DNA of 49,585 bases from JALHTG01 sp964653695 (GTDB lineage: Archaea > Thermoproteota > Bathyarchaeia > 40CM-2-53-6 > JALHTG01): contig CAZZFQ010000005.1 in the NCBI GenBank assembly GCA_964653695.1, forward strand, positions 1-49,585, given 5' to 3'. Shown here piece after piece: positions 15,384 to 24,396 of this stretch. The number at the start of each line of letters is the position of its first letter. The first letter of the stretch is position 1. Made by a program: the position numbers and the translations under genes. Under the pieces are notes generated by a model. It made no database searches and was not told the origin of the DNA. It saw nothing but the letters and a program-made list of their open reading frames with translations.

Positions 15384-16805
15384 TTATCGATTGCGAATGT
15401 GTAAGTGAACGGGTACGCTGGCAAAAAGGTCTGGCAGTGCCAGTATGCGCGGATTCCTTCCAACGTAGCCTTCCGCTTGCCGCATTGCATCTGCGATGGT
15501 GGGTGTTGCTGTGCAGCCCATAGCTCGAGCGTAGCCAGGCTTACGAGCCCCGGGTATGAAGATGGCGGAGGCGTGCTTCCAAGCAATGCCACCCATATAT
15601 AGCATGGACATACCGTGCCAAGGGTGATATGCATATGCATGGCGGTACTTTTCGATGTATGTCTGATTATGGGCGATTTGTTCCTCGAAGCGAGTTGCTT
15701 CTGTCTGGTCCACTACTTCTTGGAAACATCTGTAGATCTCGCGATACGAGGGAAACCATTCGTCATTGAACCAACCATCGCAGATTGATGGCGCGATAAT
15801 AACCCCTCCCTCGCGGAAGGCGCCATAGGCGCGTGTGATTTCTCCCCCGATCGCCTGCAGCATGAGTATGGGATTCGTTCCCATCCCAGGACCATAGTGG
15901 AAGGATCGGGGAAGGCCGAAGATGAGTACGTCCGCTTTCTCTGGCATGTCGAGATAGACGTTTGTCCGCTTCTCCGCCAACTTCCAGCTCTCACGTTGGA
16001 CATCTGGCGCGTAGCCAGCGTATACCCCCAATACCTGCGAGTCTGAGCCAAGGACCGCGTCGACCACGAAGAACTTCTTGCCCATACCATCCTCGATTGC
16101 ACGCCCAATGGCGTCGAACTGTTTTCTCATATGGGAGTGGATGCCTGCTGGCAGGAAGTCCTGTCGGTACATAGTGCTTGGTGCGTGATGGCATCGGATA
16201 GATTGCCAAGTCGTAAGGCCAGTCACGAGCATCTTGTATCCGCCGCTGTAGCCGCCGTATGGGTTTCCTTGGGCGTGGCCCACCAAGATAGGCAGGTCTG
16301 CCTCCGCGATGAGGCGGTTCACCTCTACCACATCGCCATACTCGCTGAAGCCGAAATCCACGATTCCCTCCGGATCTTCTGCATCATGCATCTTGACGCG
16401 ACCGCCCCAGAAGCTATCCATGATCTCGGAGCCCAAGTACTGGTACAGTTCCTGCCGTGTGTTCTTCCGATGCAATCCTGCTGCACAGAGAAGTGTGATA
16501 TCCTCCTTTCTGAGGCCAGCATTCAGCAATATCTCAATGATGATCGGAATCGAGACACGGCGATGGGATAGAGGATGGGCGCCGCCCTTCACTCGATCTG
16601 GGAATGCAATGACCGCTTTCATCCCTGCCTTGGCAAGTTCAGCCAAAGGCGACATGCCCAGAGGCTTTGCGAGAGCTTCCTTGGTTGCGGCTCTAGGATC
16701 GACAGTTGGTGGGTCATGATATGTTTCGCCTTTGCGGACGACGACAGTTGAATCCGGTAGTTCGGTTGAGAGAGTCGAGTCCCCGTACTGGAAGCTAACG
16801 TTCAC
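15384..16805 (-). CDS. LarA-like nickel-pincer racemase/epimerase (DUF2088)
   Basis: About 473 residues from a GTG at 16805 that overlaps the TGA of the preceding dehydrogenase gene (GTGA), which shows coupling and fixes the start. The N-terminal domain contains VIAFPDRVKGGAHPLSHRR and LLCAAGLHRKN (the conserved histidine that contacts the pincer cofactor). GGYSGGYKMLVTGLTT carries the lysine that holds the cofactor, and IRCHH follows. LarA and its homologues racemise or epimerise alpha-hydroxy acids using the NPN cofactor made by LarB, LarC and LarE, none of which is in the window. With the co-encoded hydroxyacid dehydrogenase it probably handles a C3-C6 hydroxy or sugar acid. A truncated copy lies at 42900-43325. 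Confidence 0.8.
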   Translation of the reverse strand: MNVSFQYGDSTLSTELPDSTVVVRKGETYHDPPTVDPRAATKEALAKPLGMSPLAELAKAGMKAVIAFPDRVKGGAHPLSHRRVSIPIIIEILLNAGLRKEDITLLCAAGLHRKNTRQELYQYLGSEIMDSFWGGRVKMHDAEDPEGIVDFGFSEYGDVVEVNRLIAEADLPILVGHAQGNPYGGYSGGYKMLVTGLTTWQSIRCHHAPSTMYRQDFLPAGIHSHMRKQFDAIGRAIEDGMGKKFFVVDAVLGSDSQVLGVYAGYAPDVQRESWKLAEKRTNVYLDMPEKADVLIFGLPRSFHYGPGMGTNPILMLQAIGGEITRAYGAFREGGVIIAPSICDGWFNDEWFPSYREIYRCFQEVVDQTEATRFEEQIAHNQTYIEKYRHAYAYHPWHGMSMLYMGGIAWKHASAIFIPGARKPGYARAMGCTATPTIADAMRQAEGYVGRNPRILALPDLFASVPVHLHIRNR

Positions 16806-17692
16806 GGCATCTTCACCGATACCTTCAGCAAATCCTCGTAGATCCGAACAATAGAGCACGTGTCCAGCTGGCCGTATCCCTTTGCCCGTGCCATCTCGTT
16901 GAGAAGATGAACCGCCTGAGAGATGGGCATAGGTGCTCCATGCTCTTGGCCCATTGCGATTCCCAGAAGGTTATCCTTGTAGAGCAAGTCCACACTGAAC
17001 TTCGGTTCCCAGTTATGGGCGAGAATCTGCGGACCGAGTTCAAGGAATAGGTTACTCACGGTGGCTGCGCCGCTACCTGCGACGGTGTCAAAGAATACGC
17101 GCGGATTCATCCCGACCTTTGCGCAAACGGCCATCACTTCTGCTGTGATCGAATTGATGGCTCCGAACATCAGGTTGTTAAGGAGCTTTACGATGTTGCC
17201 AGAACCAGCACTGCCAACATGCACGACCCTCTTTGCCAACTTGTCCAAGACTGGTTGCACCTTCTTCAAGTCCACCTCGCTGCCCCCACATGGCAGAGTC
17301 CACTTCCCACATCCCTGAGGACGGCCCAACACAGGGGCGTCTATGTATCCCACTCCCTTGGGAGAGGAGGCGGCAGCCATACGCCTAGTTGTCATTGGGT
17401 CTACCGTGCTCAGATCCACGACTACTTGGCCGGGCCGCGCTCCTGCGAGTATTCCCTCAGATCCAGTAACTACCTCCTCGACATCTTTTGGCCAAGGCAG
17501 CGACATCAAGATGGCTATATCAGTATCCCGCGCCGTTTCGGCTGGTGATGCAACAACCTTTGCCCCAGAGCGCCTTGCTTGTTCTTGTGCCTCAGATCTG
17601 ATATCCCAAGCGATGACTGTGAAGCCTCCGCTTACGAGAGCCTCGCACATTCGGCTTCCCATCGTCCCGATTCCTATCAATCCAACCTTCAC
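16802..17692 (-). CDS. 3-hydroxyisobutyrate-dehydrogenase-family NAD(P) oxidoreductase (1)
   Basis: The 296-residue protein has an N-terminal Rossmann motif GLIGIGTMGSRM with an acidic residue (D30 in VIAWDIR) after the second strand, suggesting NAD preference. The substrate loop normally reading DAPVSGGxxGAxxGTL is DAPVLGRPQGCGKWTLPCGG here. The catalytic lysine is K169 in GSGNIVKLLNN. The family includes tartronate-semialdehyde and sulfolactaldehyde reductases as well as 3-hydroxyisobutyrate dehydrogenase. The CGKWTLP segment is shared with the second family member at 20537 and sets both apart. It is the first gene of a coupled pair with the LarA-like racemase. Confidence 0.85.
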   Translation of the reverse strand: MKVGLIGIGTMGSRMCEALVSGGFTVIAWDIRSEAQEQARRSGAKVVASPAETARDTDIAILMSLPWPKDVEEVVTGSEGILAGARPGQVVVDLSTVDPMTTRRMAAASSPKGVGYIDAPVLGRPQGCGKWTLPCGGSEVDLKKVQPVLDKLAKRVVHVGSAGSGNIVKLLNNLMFGAINSITAEVMAVCAKVGMNPRVFFDTVAGSGAATVSNLFLELGPQILAHNWEPKFSVDLLYKDNLLGIAMGQEHGAPMPISQAVHLLNEMARAKGYGQLDTCSIVRIYEDLLKVSVKMP

Positions 17693-17999
17693 GTAGAGTC
17701 AACTCCCCATCGCCACATAGGTCATGCGCACGGAAAAAACTTGGGGTTTCTCGTGGCTCCATCTGAGACATTCACTTCCGGACGAATGCCTTTGAATATC
17801 GCGACAATCTACGCAGGGACGAATCTCCATCACATGCGACGGTAATATCTCACAAATAGCAGAACTCGTGGAGTCCCACGCCTTAACTGTGTTGCAGGAC
17901 CGATCAGAAGGTCAATCCATCGGGCTCCAAGCGTTTGTCCCCTTTGATAGTGGATCAGGAACCAGCGGGCCATCCCAAGAAAATGCGAAAAATGGCAAA
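17693..17999. other. Intergenic interval downstream of tauE
   Basis: No gene is visible in these ~300 bases. The part next to the tauE stop (about 17945-17999) is nearly repeated at 43340-43379, where it again borders a tauE end, so it marks a duplicated segment. No clear promoter or terminator was found. Confidence 0.45.
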
Positions 18000-18776
18000 C
18001 TACGGGGAGACTAGCCTCAGAGTTGTGCCCACTCCCAGCAATGTTGTGACGATTCCAATGATGAGCTTCAGATGTTCGGCTTCGATCTTTCGAACCAAGA
18101 ACGCGGCAATGGGGGCGGAGAAAAACACGCCCACGCTTAACCACGCAGCGAGAGACCAGTTTGGAATACCCGTGGTTAGCAGATAGCACAAGAAGGCGGT
18201 GATGCATACGATTCCTTCGGCAAGAGACGTGATGCCTATGGCGCTCTTCACGCCGATACCCGTGACGATCTGGCCAGATGCTATGATCGGACCGTAACCG
18301 CCACCGCTGATGCCCTTGTTGAAGGACGCCAACAGCCCCAAGACAAGGAGTCTCGGCCAAGAGAATCCAAACGATTTCTTGCGAATGGCAAGGGCAAGCA
18401 CCACGAGACCTATTGCTGTCACCAAGAGGCCTATGTAAAGGCTCAGATGGAACTTGGATATTCTGATCGCGGTGAAGACAGCTATGACCGCGCCTACTGC
18501 GCTTAGAACACCGAGAGACAGGGCCACCTTAAGGTCTTGTGACTCACCACTACGGGTAAATTTAACATTCTTGAATCTGTGGTGAAACGCGGCCGCAGCA
18601 AAGTCGCCTGCAAGCTGAGATACTATCACCGCTGGAACGACATGGACGGGGTCGAAACCCACGATCAAGAGCACAGGTGTCAGAACAGTCCCGTATCCCA
18701 TTCCTAAGGTTGCGTCGACAACCTCCATTGCAAATGCGGAGAAGGCAATGACAATCCCACTCATCAGATCGATCAC
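18000..18776 (-). CDS. TauE/SafE-family permease (2)
   Basis: The 258-residue protein is of standard family length, with about eight helices and two related halves. The first half has DATLGMGYGTVLTPVLLIVG and the second has NKGISGGGYGPIIASGQIVTG. It differs clearly from the permease at 14351 (no central loop, different repeat motifs), so the two probably carry different anions. It lies upstream of the dehydrogenase-LarA pair on the same strand, separated by ~300 bases. A fragment of a close relative is present at 43380-43480. Confidence 0.8.
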   Translation of the reverse strand: MIDLMSGIVIAFSAFAMEVVDATLGMGYGTVLTPVLLIVGFDPVHVVPAVIVSQLAGDFAAAAFHHRFKNVKFTRSGESQDLKVALSLGVLSAVGAVIAVFTAIRISKFHLSLYIGLLVTAIGLVVLALAIRKKSFGFSWPRLLVLGLLASFNKGISGGGYGPIIASGQIVTGIGVKSAIGITSLAEGIVCITAFLCYLLTTGIPNWSLAAWLSVGVFFSAPIAAFLVRKIEAEHLKLIIGIVTTLLGVGTTLRLVSP

Positions 18777-18948
18777 GTTGCCATCCCCTGAGGCGTTAAC
18801 CTTTGGTTCCGGATATATGGCTTCCCTCAGTTCTGTGCTATGAATGGAAAATCGCGAGCGCGCCCTACACCACCGAGGTCGGAATTGCAGACAGAATGCA
18901 TTGATCGAAAAGTCTTTTCAATCAGTCAGAGTGAGCTATTCTGCCTGA

Positions 18949-20316
18949 ATGTCGCTTAGTAATACTGTTGGAAACGGTGAATCTGACATGAAGAGGAATC
19001 TCATTCTGATTACCTTGGACGAGGTTAGGCCAGATCACCTAAGCTGCTACGGGTACGACAAGATGAAAACGGCCAACATTGACAGGATCGCTGAAGAAGG
19101 TGTTCTATTCGAAACCTGCATCACGGCATCAAATTTCACGCCGGTGAGCCATGCCTCGATACTTACCGGAGTCTACCCGAACAAGCATGGCACGAGGGAT
19201 GCGTATAGCCCTATCCAAAGAAAGAGCATAGCAGAGATTTTGAAGGAGCAAGCCTTCGCCACCGCAGCCTACGTGGGAAACCCCGTATTATCAATCAAAC
19301 TGGACTTCAACAAAGGCTTTGACCACTACGAAGAGCAAGGCATCGAGGATCCCCTTCATGGCGCCTTCAAGATAGAGGTTGCTCAAGGAGAGAAGATTGA
19401 ACTGCACCAAGTTCGAAAAGGGGGAAGAGGCACCTTCGGCAACTGGTGGATCGAAAGGGCAATAGACTGGATCAAGAAGCAATCGAATCAATTCTTCCTG
19501 TGGGGCCACGTATTTGACACTCACAGGGTTGGAGAGAAGCGTATGTTCTACAATCGCTGGATAAAACCCGGAGAACTCTCCGACTTCGACTATTACGATG
19601 CCAAAATCAAATGTGTTGACGAACGGTTCATAGGCTTGTTGATCAAGGCGCTGAAGGATCTTGGCATCTATGATGATACAACTCTAGTGCTCATGTCAGA
19701 TCATGGCACCAACCTTGCTGATCACCCCATTCCTCTTGGAAGCTTCAGTCAGAACTGGGCTCTGGGTCCCTTCCCGGAGCATTCCAGCCTGTATGACCAT
19801 GATATCAGAGCGTTTTGCATCATGAAGGACAGGGATCTGCCCAAAGGCAGAAGAGTAAAAGGAATTGTGAGAACCGTCGACATCACACCGACGATACTTG
19901 ATCTGCTAGGTATCCGCACTGACGTGGAATTTGACGGGGTCAGTTTGATCCCGTTCATCGAGAAGGGAGAGTCCACTCAGGAAGAAGCCTATGTTGAAAA
20001 CATGTGGGAAGATAGGGTACCGGGACTCATCCAGGCCCTTAGGGGCAAGAGATACAAGCTCATTAGAAACCTGAGCGCCGGCGTTGAAGCGCTCTATGAT
20101 CTGGAAAATGACCCGAAGGAAGCCAGCAACATGCTATGCAATGTCGACGGCTTCACATTGCCAGAGAGAGAGAAGGAAGAGTTGCTGCGAAACACGAGAA
20201 GAAAACTGAACGAGATGATTTCAAGGAAGGAACCGATAACGGAGAAAGCCCCACTGAAGGGGAAAGAGCGCGAAGAAATCGATAAACGCCTAAGGCAACT
20301 GGGATACTTGGGGTGA
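18949..20316 (+). CDS. Sulfatase-like protein of the alkaline phosphatase superfamily (2)
   Basis: The frame gives 455 residues from ATG 18949, or 442 from ATG 18988, which starts directly at the conserved strand. Metal ligands are in LILITLDEVRPDHLSCYG and LMSDHGTNLADH. The nucleophile region reads FTPVSHASILTG: threonine where sulfatases have formylglycine Cys/Ser, and SHAS in place of the P-x-R part. The sequence CYGYDKMKTANIDRIAEEG is typical of sulfatase-family N-termini. No signal peptide is seen. It is followed by a hydroxyacid dehydrogenase and a phosphodiesterase-like gene on the same strand. Confidence 0.75.
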   Translation: MSLSNTVGNGESDMKRNLILITLDEVRPDHLSCYGYDKMKTANIDRIAEEGVLFETCITASNFTPVSHASILTGVYPNKHGTRDAYSPIQRKSIAEILKEQAFATAAYVGNPVLSIKLDFNKGFDHYEEQGIEDPLHGAFKIEVAQGEKIELHQVRKGGRGTFGNWWIERAIDWIKKQSNQFFLWGHVFDTHRVGEKRMFYNRWIKPGELSDFDYYDAKIKCVDERFIGLLIKALKDLGIYDDTTLVLMSDHGTNLADHPIPLGSFSQNWALGPFPEHSSLYDHDIRAFCIMKDRDLPKGRRVKGIVRTVDITPTILDLLGIRTDVEFDGVSLIPFIEKGESTQEEAYVENMWEDRVPGLIQALRGKRYKLIRNLSAGVEALYDLENDPKEASNMLCNVDGFTLPEREKEELLRNTRRKLNEMISRKEPITEKAPLKGKEREEIDKRLRQLGYLG

Positions 20317-20536
20317 ATAGCGCCCGCAAAGCTTTGGAGACGTTTCAGAGCTCGGTCGGAATCTCGAATCTTATTGTCTGACTGCAAAACCTAGCAGCGC
20401 ACGCGCTCCATACGCTGTCTCTTCTTGATTCAAATCCATTAGCGCGTTCTCTAGTCATGGGGTAGTGCAATTCGCCATTGTATCTGAGAAAAGCCATAAG
20501 GAATGGACGCGTAGTCCCTATTGTGTGTTTGTTGCG

Positions 20537-21421
20537 ATGAGAGTCGGAATTGTCGGAGTGGGCAATATGGGGGGCGCTATGGCGAAGCGCTTCCTAGAAG
20601 CGGGGTTTGAACTCACTGTTTTCGACACGAACATTGAAGCTGTGGAGAACGTTGTGAAGGCAGGGGGGAGGGCTGCGAGGAACCCAAAGGAGGTTGCAGA
20701 GTCCGCGGATTTCGTCATAACCTCTCTTCCCAATGACGCGGTGGTGGAAGATGTTTATCTGCATGAGGATGGGCTTGTCGCTGGGGGGCGGAAAGGGCAG
20801 ACCTTCATCGAGATGAGTACGATCACCCACGATACCTCTAGGAAGATTGCCAAGATGGCTGAACAGAAGGGAATCGATTGGTTGGATGCGCCTGTTTTTG
20901 GAGGCCCACCTCTGTGCGGAAAATGGACATTGCCTGTAGGAGGAAAGAAAGAAGTTCTTGAAAAGAGTCGAAAGGTGCTCGAGCAGGTGGCTGAGAGAAT
21001 CTTCCTGATAGGAGGCCCTGGTTGCGGACATATTACGAAAGTGTGTAACAACATACTTACTGGCGTGAACATGGCATCAGTTTCCGAGGTCATGACGTTG
21101 GCGGCAAAGCTAGGTGTCAATCCGAGGAAGGTCCAAGAAGCGATTGCAAACAGTCCAAGCGCAGGCAATAGCACTACGTTGAGCAAGTATTTCGAGTGGA
21201 CGCTGAAGCGAGATTTCAAACCGAGATTCTACTTGGATTTGATGTACAAGGACTTAGACCTCGGAGCGGCGTTGGCAAGGGAATGCAAGATGCCTTTGCT
21301 TCTAGGTAGTGCTGCGTTGCAAGCATTCGAGATCGCCCGAGCGAAGGGATTGGGTAGGGATAATGTCAATGCGATCATAAAGATTTATGAGGAGTGGAGT
21401 CAAGCTGAGGTGAGAGGCTAG
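20537..21421 (+). CDS. 3-hydroxyisobutyrate-dehydrogenase-family oxidoreductase (2)
   Basis: ATG 20537 gives 294 residues and begins directly at the Rossmann motif (RVGIVGVGNMGGAM); the 24 extra upstream codons look unrelated. D30 in TVFDTN suggests NAD. The substrate loop is DAPVFGGPPLCGKWTLPVGG and the catalytic lysine is K168 in GHITKVCNN. The CGKWTLP segment is nearly the same as in the dehydrogenase at 16802, so the two probably act on similar substrates or in opposite steps. It lies between two AlkP-superfamily genes on the same strand. Confidence 0.85.
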   Translation: MRVGIVGVGNMGGAMAKRFLEAGFELTVFDTNIEAVENVVKAGGRAARNPKEVAESADFVITSLPNDAVVEDVYLHEDGLVAGGRKGQTFIEMSTITHDTSRKIAKMAEQKGIDWLDAPVFGGPPLCGKWTLPVGGKKEVLEKSRKVLEQVAERIFLIGGPGCGHITKVCNNILTGVNMASVSEVMTLAAKLGVNPRKVQEAIANSPSAGNSTTLSKYFEWTLKRDFKPRFYLDLMYKDLDLGAALARECKMPLLLGSAALQAFEIARAKGLGRDNVNAIIKIYEEWSQAEVRG

Positions 21422-21526
21422 ACTCAGGAAAGCACTGTTCAGATATCGCGAACAGTTATTGCGGTTACTGCTATCTAGGGCTTCTTTGGATGGTAGAGGT
21501 GTGAGGCATTGAGGTGCTAGGCGGCC

Positions 21527-23491
21527 TTGGTTAGGAAAGCCATGATTATCGGGCTCGACTCGATTGTCCCAGATTTGATAGTTAGGTTGGCTAAGGAAGG
21601 AACCCTACCAGTAATGAAGAAGCTGATGGAGAAAGGGGTGTTCGGCGAGGGTTTCGCGACGCATCCAACCTTAACTGGTAGCAATTGGACGAGCATCGTA
21701 TCTGGAACTTGGCCGGGCACTCATGGCGCGACTTGTATGTGGACTCACTTCAGAGGGGAACCACTCAATAGAGTTCGCTCAAGCTTCCTTTCAACAACAT
21801 CATTTTGTGAGCGCCTCTGGGAAACCGGGGAGAGGATGGGGAGGAAGTCGATCCTTATGAAGTATCCCTGCACCGTCCCTCCCACCATAAAGAACAGCAT
21901 ACAGGTCGAGGGCTCAGGCGCTCCGTGGTATGCCTCGGATCCATTCGAGATTAGTCCTAGCATGTGCTACTCCAACCAGCCGTACCCGATGGCGCAGTAC
22001 GTGCAGCTTAGAAAAGCAACAGGATGGAAGAATCTTCCCAAGAGCCACTCAGAACCTCTTGAAGGGACTATCGAAGTGAAAAGCAGAAGTACTAGCAGTA
22101 AGCGTGTGTACAATGTTCTCTTTGTCGATTCCAGAGCGGTGGGCTATGACCGAGTGATTGTCTCATCCTCGAGAAATGCAAGCGAGGCAGTGGCAAGTCT
22201 GCTAGTAGGGGAATGGAGCGATTGGCTTAGGGAAGACTTCGAAGCCAAGATCCCTCTGTACCCCAAGTTCCGGGAGGATGATCGAATTGTCTACGAGGAC
22301 ACGCCTGTCAAGCGATATACAGGCACCTTCCGCTTCAGACTAGTCGGACTCTCCGCGGATGCAGGCAACTTCAAGTTATATCAAAGTCAGATATTTCCAA
22401 CCTCAGGCTTTACCTGGCCGGAATCGATAGCGAAGGAATTAGTTGATAGCGTTGGCCCATTCCAAGAATTCATAGGCCCTAAGCCACTTTTCAGCAATTG
22501 GATCGATGACGAGACGTTCCTTGGCGAGTTGGAGTACCAGGCTTGGTGGTTGGGCAAAGCATCTGACTACCTCATGTCACACCACCAGTGGGATCTCTAT
22601 TTTCTTCAATGGCACGGTCCCAATGTTGCACAGCATGCTTTCTGGGGCGGCATAGATCCTATCAGCCCCTGGTACAACGAGTCGTACGCCTCCAGATACT
22701 GGGCATATTTCAAGCGTCTTTACGGTGCCGCTGACAGAATGATAGGCGACATAGTGAAGCACGCAGACGAGGAGACTTTGATTATTGTGATTGCGGACCA
22801 TGGCCACATTCCATATGTCTATGGCACTGCTATGATTGGAAATGCTCTCATCAAGGCTGGACTGCTGACCTATAGACGGGACAAAGAAGGAAGAACGGTC
22901 GTCGATTGGTCTAGGACAAGAGCCTTTCCGATAAACTCAGTTCACATCTATGTGAACCTAAAGGGACGAGACCCCGATGGAATAGTCGAACCAGCAAAGG
23001 AATACAATGATGTGTGCGACAAGATTGTCAGTGCAATGTATGGAATAAGGGATGCGAGTGGGAAATGCCCAATTGCCTTTGCCCTAAGGAAGGATGAGGC
23101 GGAGACGATTGGACTCTTCGGTGATAGAGTTGGTGACATAGTATACGGAATGGCTGCTGGCTATACAGCCTGCCTAGATCCTACAGAGGATCTTGAGGAC
23201 TTCCGCTTCATGAAAGGTGCAATCTCTGTTACGGATGATGCAGGGATCGGGCAAAGGGACGGCCCGCTTCCACCGAACACGAGTATGCATGGTTCAAGCG
23301 TACCGTCATCAAGGCTAGGTCTAGGGTCTATTCGGGTTCCGCTAATAATGTGCGGTCCGGATGTGAAGAAAGGTTACGTGATGCGCTCACATTTTCGACT
23401 CATAGACATAGCCCCCACGGTATCGCATATCCTTGACATGCCACACCCTGCTCAATGTGAGGGTTCCATAATCCTCGAAGCCTTGACTTAG
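21527..23491 (+). CDS. Type I phosphodiesterase/nucleotide pyrophosphatase-like protein
   Basis: The 654-residue protein starts at TTG 21527, ten bases after gaggtg; ATG 21542 is an alternative. It begins AMIIGLDSIVPDLIVRLA with the first metal-binding Asp. The nucleophile is T50 in HPTLTGSNWTSIVSGTWPG, the pattern of nucleotide pyrophosphatase/phosphodiesterases. Further metal ligands are in IIVIADHGHIPYVY and MHGSSVP. Most characterised relatives cut phosphodiester or pyrophosphate bonds. A large insertion (about 180-300) may form the substrate pocket. No signal peptide is visible, so it is likely cytoplasmic. Confidence 0.8.
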   Translation: MVRKAMIIGLDSIVPDLIVRLAKEGTLPVMKKLMEKGVFGEGFATHPTLTGSNWTSIVSGTWPGTHGATCMWTHFRGEPLNRVRSSFLSTTSFCERLWETGERMGRKSILMKYPCTVPPTIKNSIQVEGSGAPWYASDPFEISPSMCYSNQPYPMAQYVQLRKATGWKNLPKSHSEPLEGTIEVKSRSTSSKRVYNVLFVDSRAVGYDRVIVSSSRNASEAVASLLVGEWSDWLREDFEAKIPLYPKFREDDRIVYEDTPVKRYTGTFRFRLVGLSADAGNFKLYQSQIFPTSGFTWPESIAKELVDSVGPFQEFIGPKPLFSNWIDDETFLGELEYQAWWLGKASDYLMSHHQWDLYFLQWHGPNVAQHAFWGGIDPISPWYNESYASRYWAYFKRLYGAADRMIGDIVKHADEETLIIVIADHGHIPYVYGTAMIGNALIKAGLLTYRRDKEGRTVVDWSRTRAFPINSVHIYVNLKGRDPDGIVEPAKEYNDVCDKIVSAMYGIRDASGKCPIAFALRKDEAETIGLFGDRVGDIVYGMAAGYTACLDPTEDLEDFRFMKGAISVTDDAGIGQRDGPLPPNTSMHGSSVPSSRLGLGSIRVPLIMCGPDVKKGYVMRSHFRLIDIAPTVSHILDMPHPAQCEGSIILEALT

Positions 23492-23544
23492 ATGAACTCT
23501 TTTCAGCGGAGGCCTGGGGGCGCGCCAAATTGGAGATGTAGCCA

Positions 23545-24393
23545 TCAGCCTTTTACTGCCCCAAAGGTGAGACCTCTCACCAAGTTCTTCTGGAGGAAAA
23601 AAGTCAGAACAATAACGGGTATGACGAACAATGTTACCGCAGCCCCCATTTCTCCATACAAGGCTATGAACTCCTGAGATAGGAATGAAAGAAAGATTGG
23701 TATGGGTTGAACTTGTGCCGTGTGAGTGATCACGAGAGCAAGTAGAAACTCGTTCCAAGTGAAAAGGAAGGCGAAGAGGGCAGCTGTGAACAGGCCCGGT
23801 GTGACTAGAGGCAGCACCACGTTCTTCAAAGCCTGAAGGCGGGTGCACCCATCAATCAGCGCCGCTTCCTCTATCTCCTTTGGCAATTCGTCTATGAAGG
23901 CTTTCATTATCCATATCGTGAAAGGAAGATTGAGATTGACGTAGAGTAGTATCAGGCCTAGCCATGTGTCATATAGGCCTAGGTACCAGGTCATGAGAAA
24001 CAGCGATGGTGTTAAGCAGATCAGAGGTACCATTCTGCCCAGAAGGCTGAGTGCCAGAAGCGCTCTATCTATCCTCCATTTGAATTTGAACGTGCATATG
24101 GCGTATGCTGCCAATGAGCCTACAGGAACAATCATCACAACCGCGATAGCAGTCACCAGTATGCTATTTCTGATGAAAGGCGTCATACTAGTAGGCAGAT
24201 CAGCTATTGGATGAAAGAGGGAGATGTAGTTCTCGAACGTTGGCGTGAAAGGAAATCTCATAGTTATTAGATCTCTGTAGGTCTCAAACGACAGGACTAC
24301 TGTCCAAGCCAAGGGCACCAGTATGATCAGGCAGGTCATCACAACGCAGAAGTACTTCAGCGCTTCCAAGGCTCGGTCTTGATAATGTTGCAT
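23545..24393 (-). CDS. ABC sugar-type permease, MalG family
   Basis: The 282-residue protein has six hydrophobic helices. The permease EAA loop reads EEAALIDGCTRLQALKNVVL with the Gly that contacts the ATPase. It ends LVRGLTFGAVKG, the usual MalG-family tail. The MalF-like partner gene lies four bases upstream and the solute-binding protein before that, giving the order binding protein, MalF-like, MalG-like on the minus strand. The ATPase is encoded divergently at 26828. Confidence 0.88.
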   Translation of the reverse strand: MQHYQDRALEALKYFCVVMTCLIILVPLAWTVVLSFETYRDLITMRFPFTPTFENYISLFHPIADLPTSMTPFIRNSILVTAIAVVMIVPVGSLAAYAICTFKFKWRIDRALLALSLLGRMVPLICLTPSLFLMTWYLGLYDTWLGLILLYVNLNLPFTIWIMKAFIDELPKEIEEAALIDGCTRLQALKNVVLPLVTPGLFTAALFAFLFTWNEFLLALVITHTAQVQPIPIFLSFLSQEFIALYGEMGAAVTLFVIPVIVLTFFLQKNLVRGLTFGAVKG

Positions 24394-24396
24394 AGA

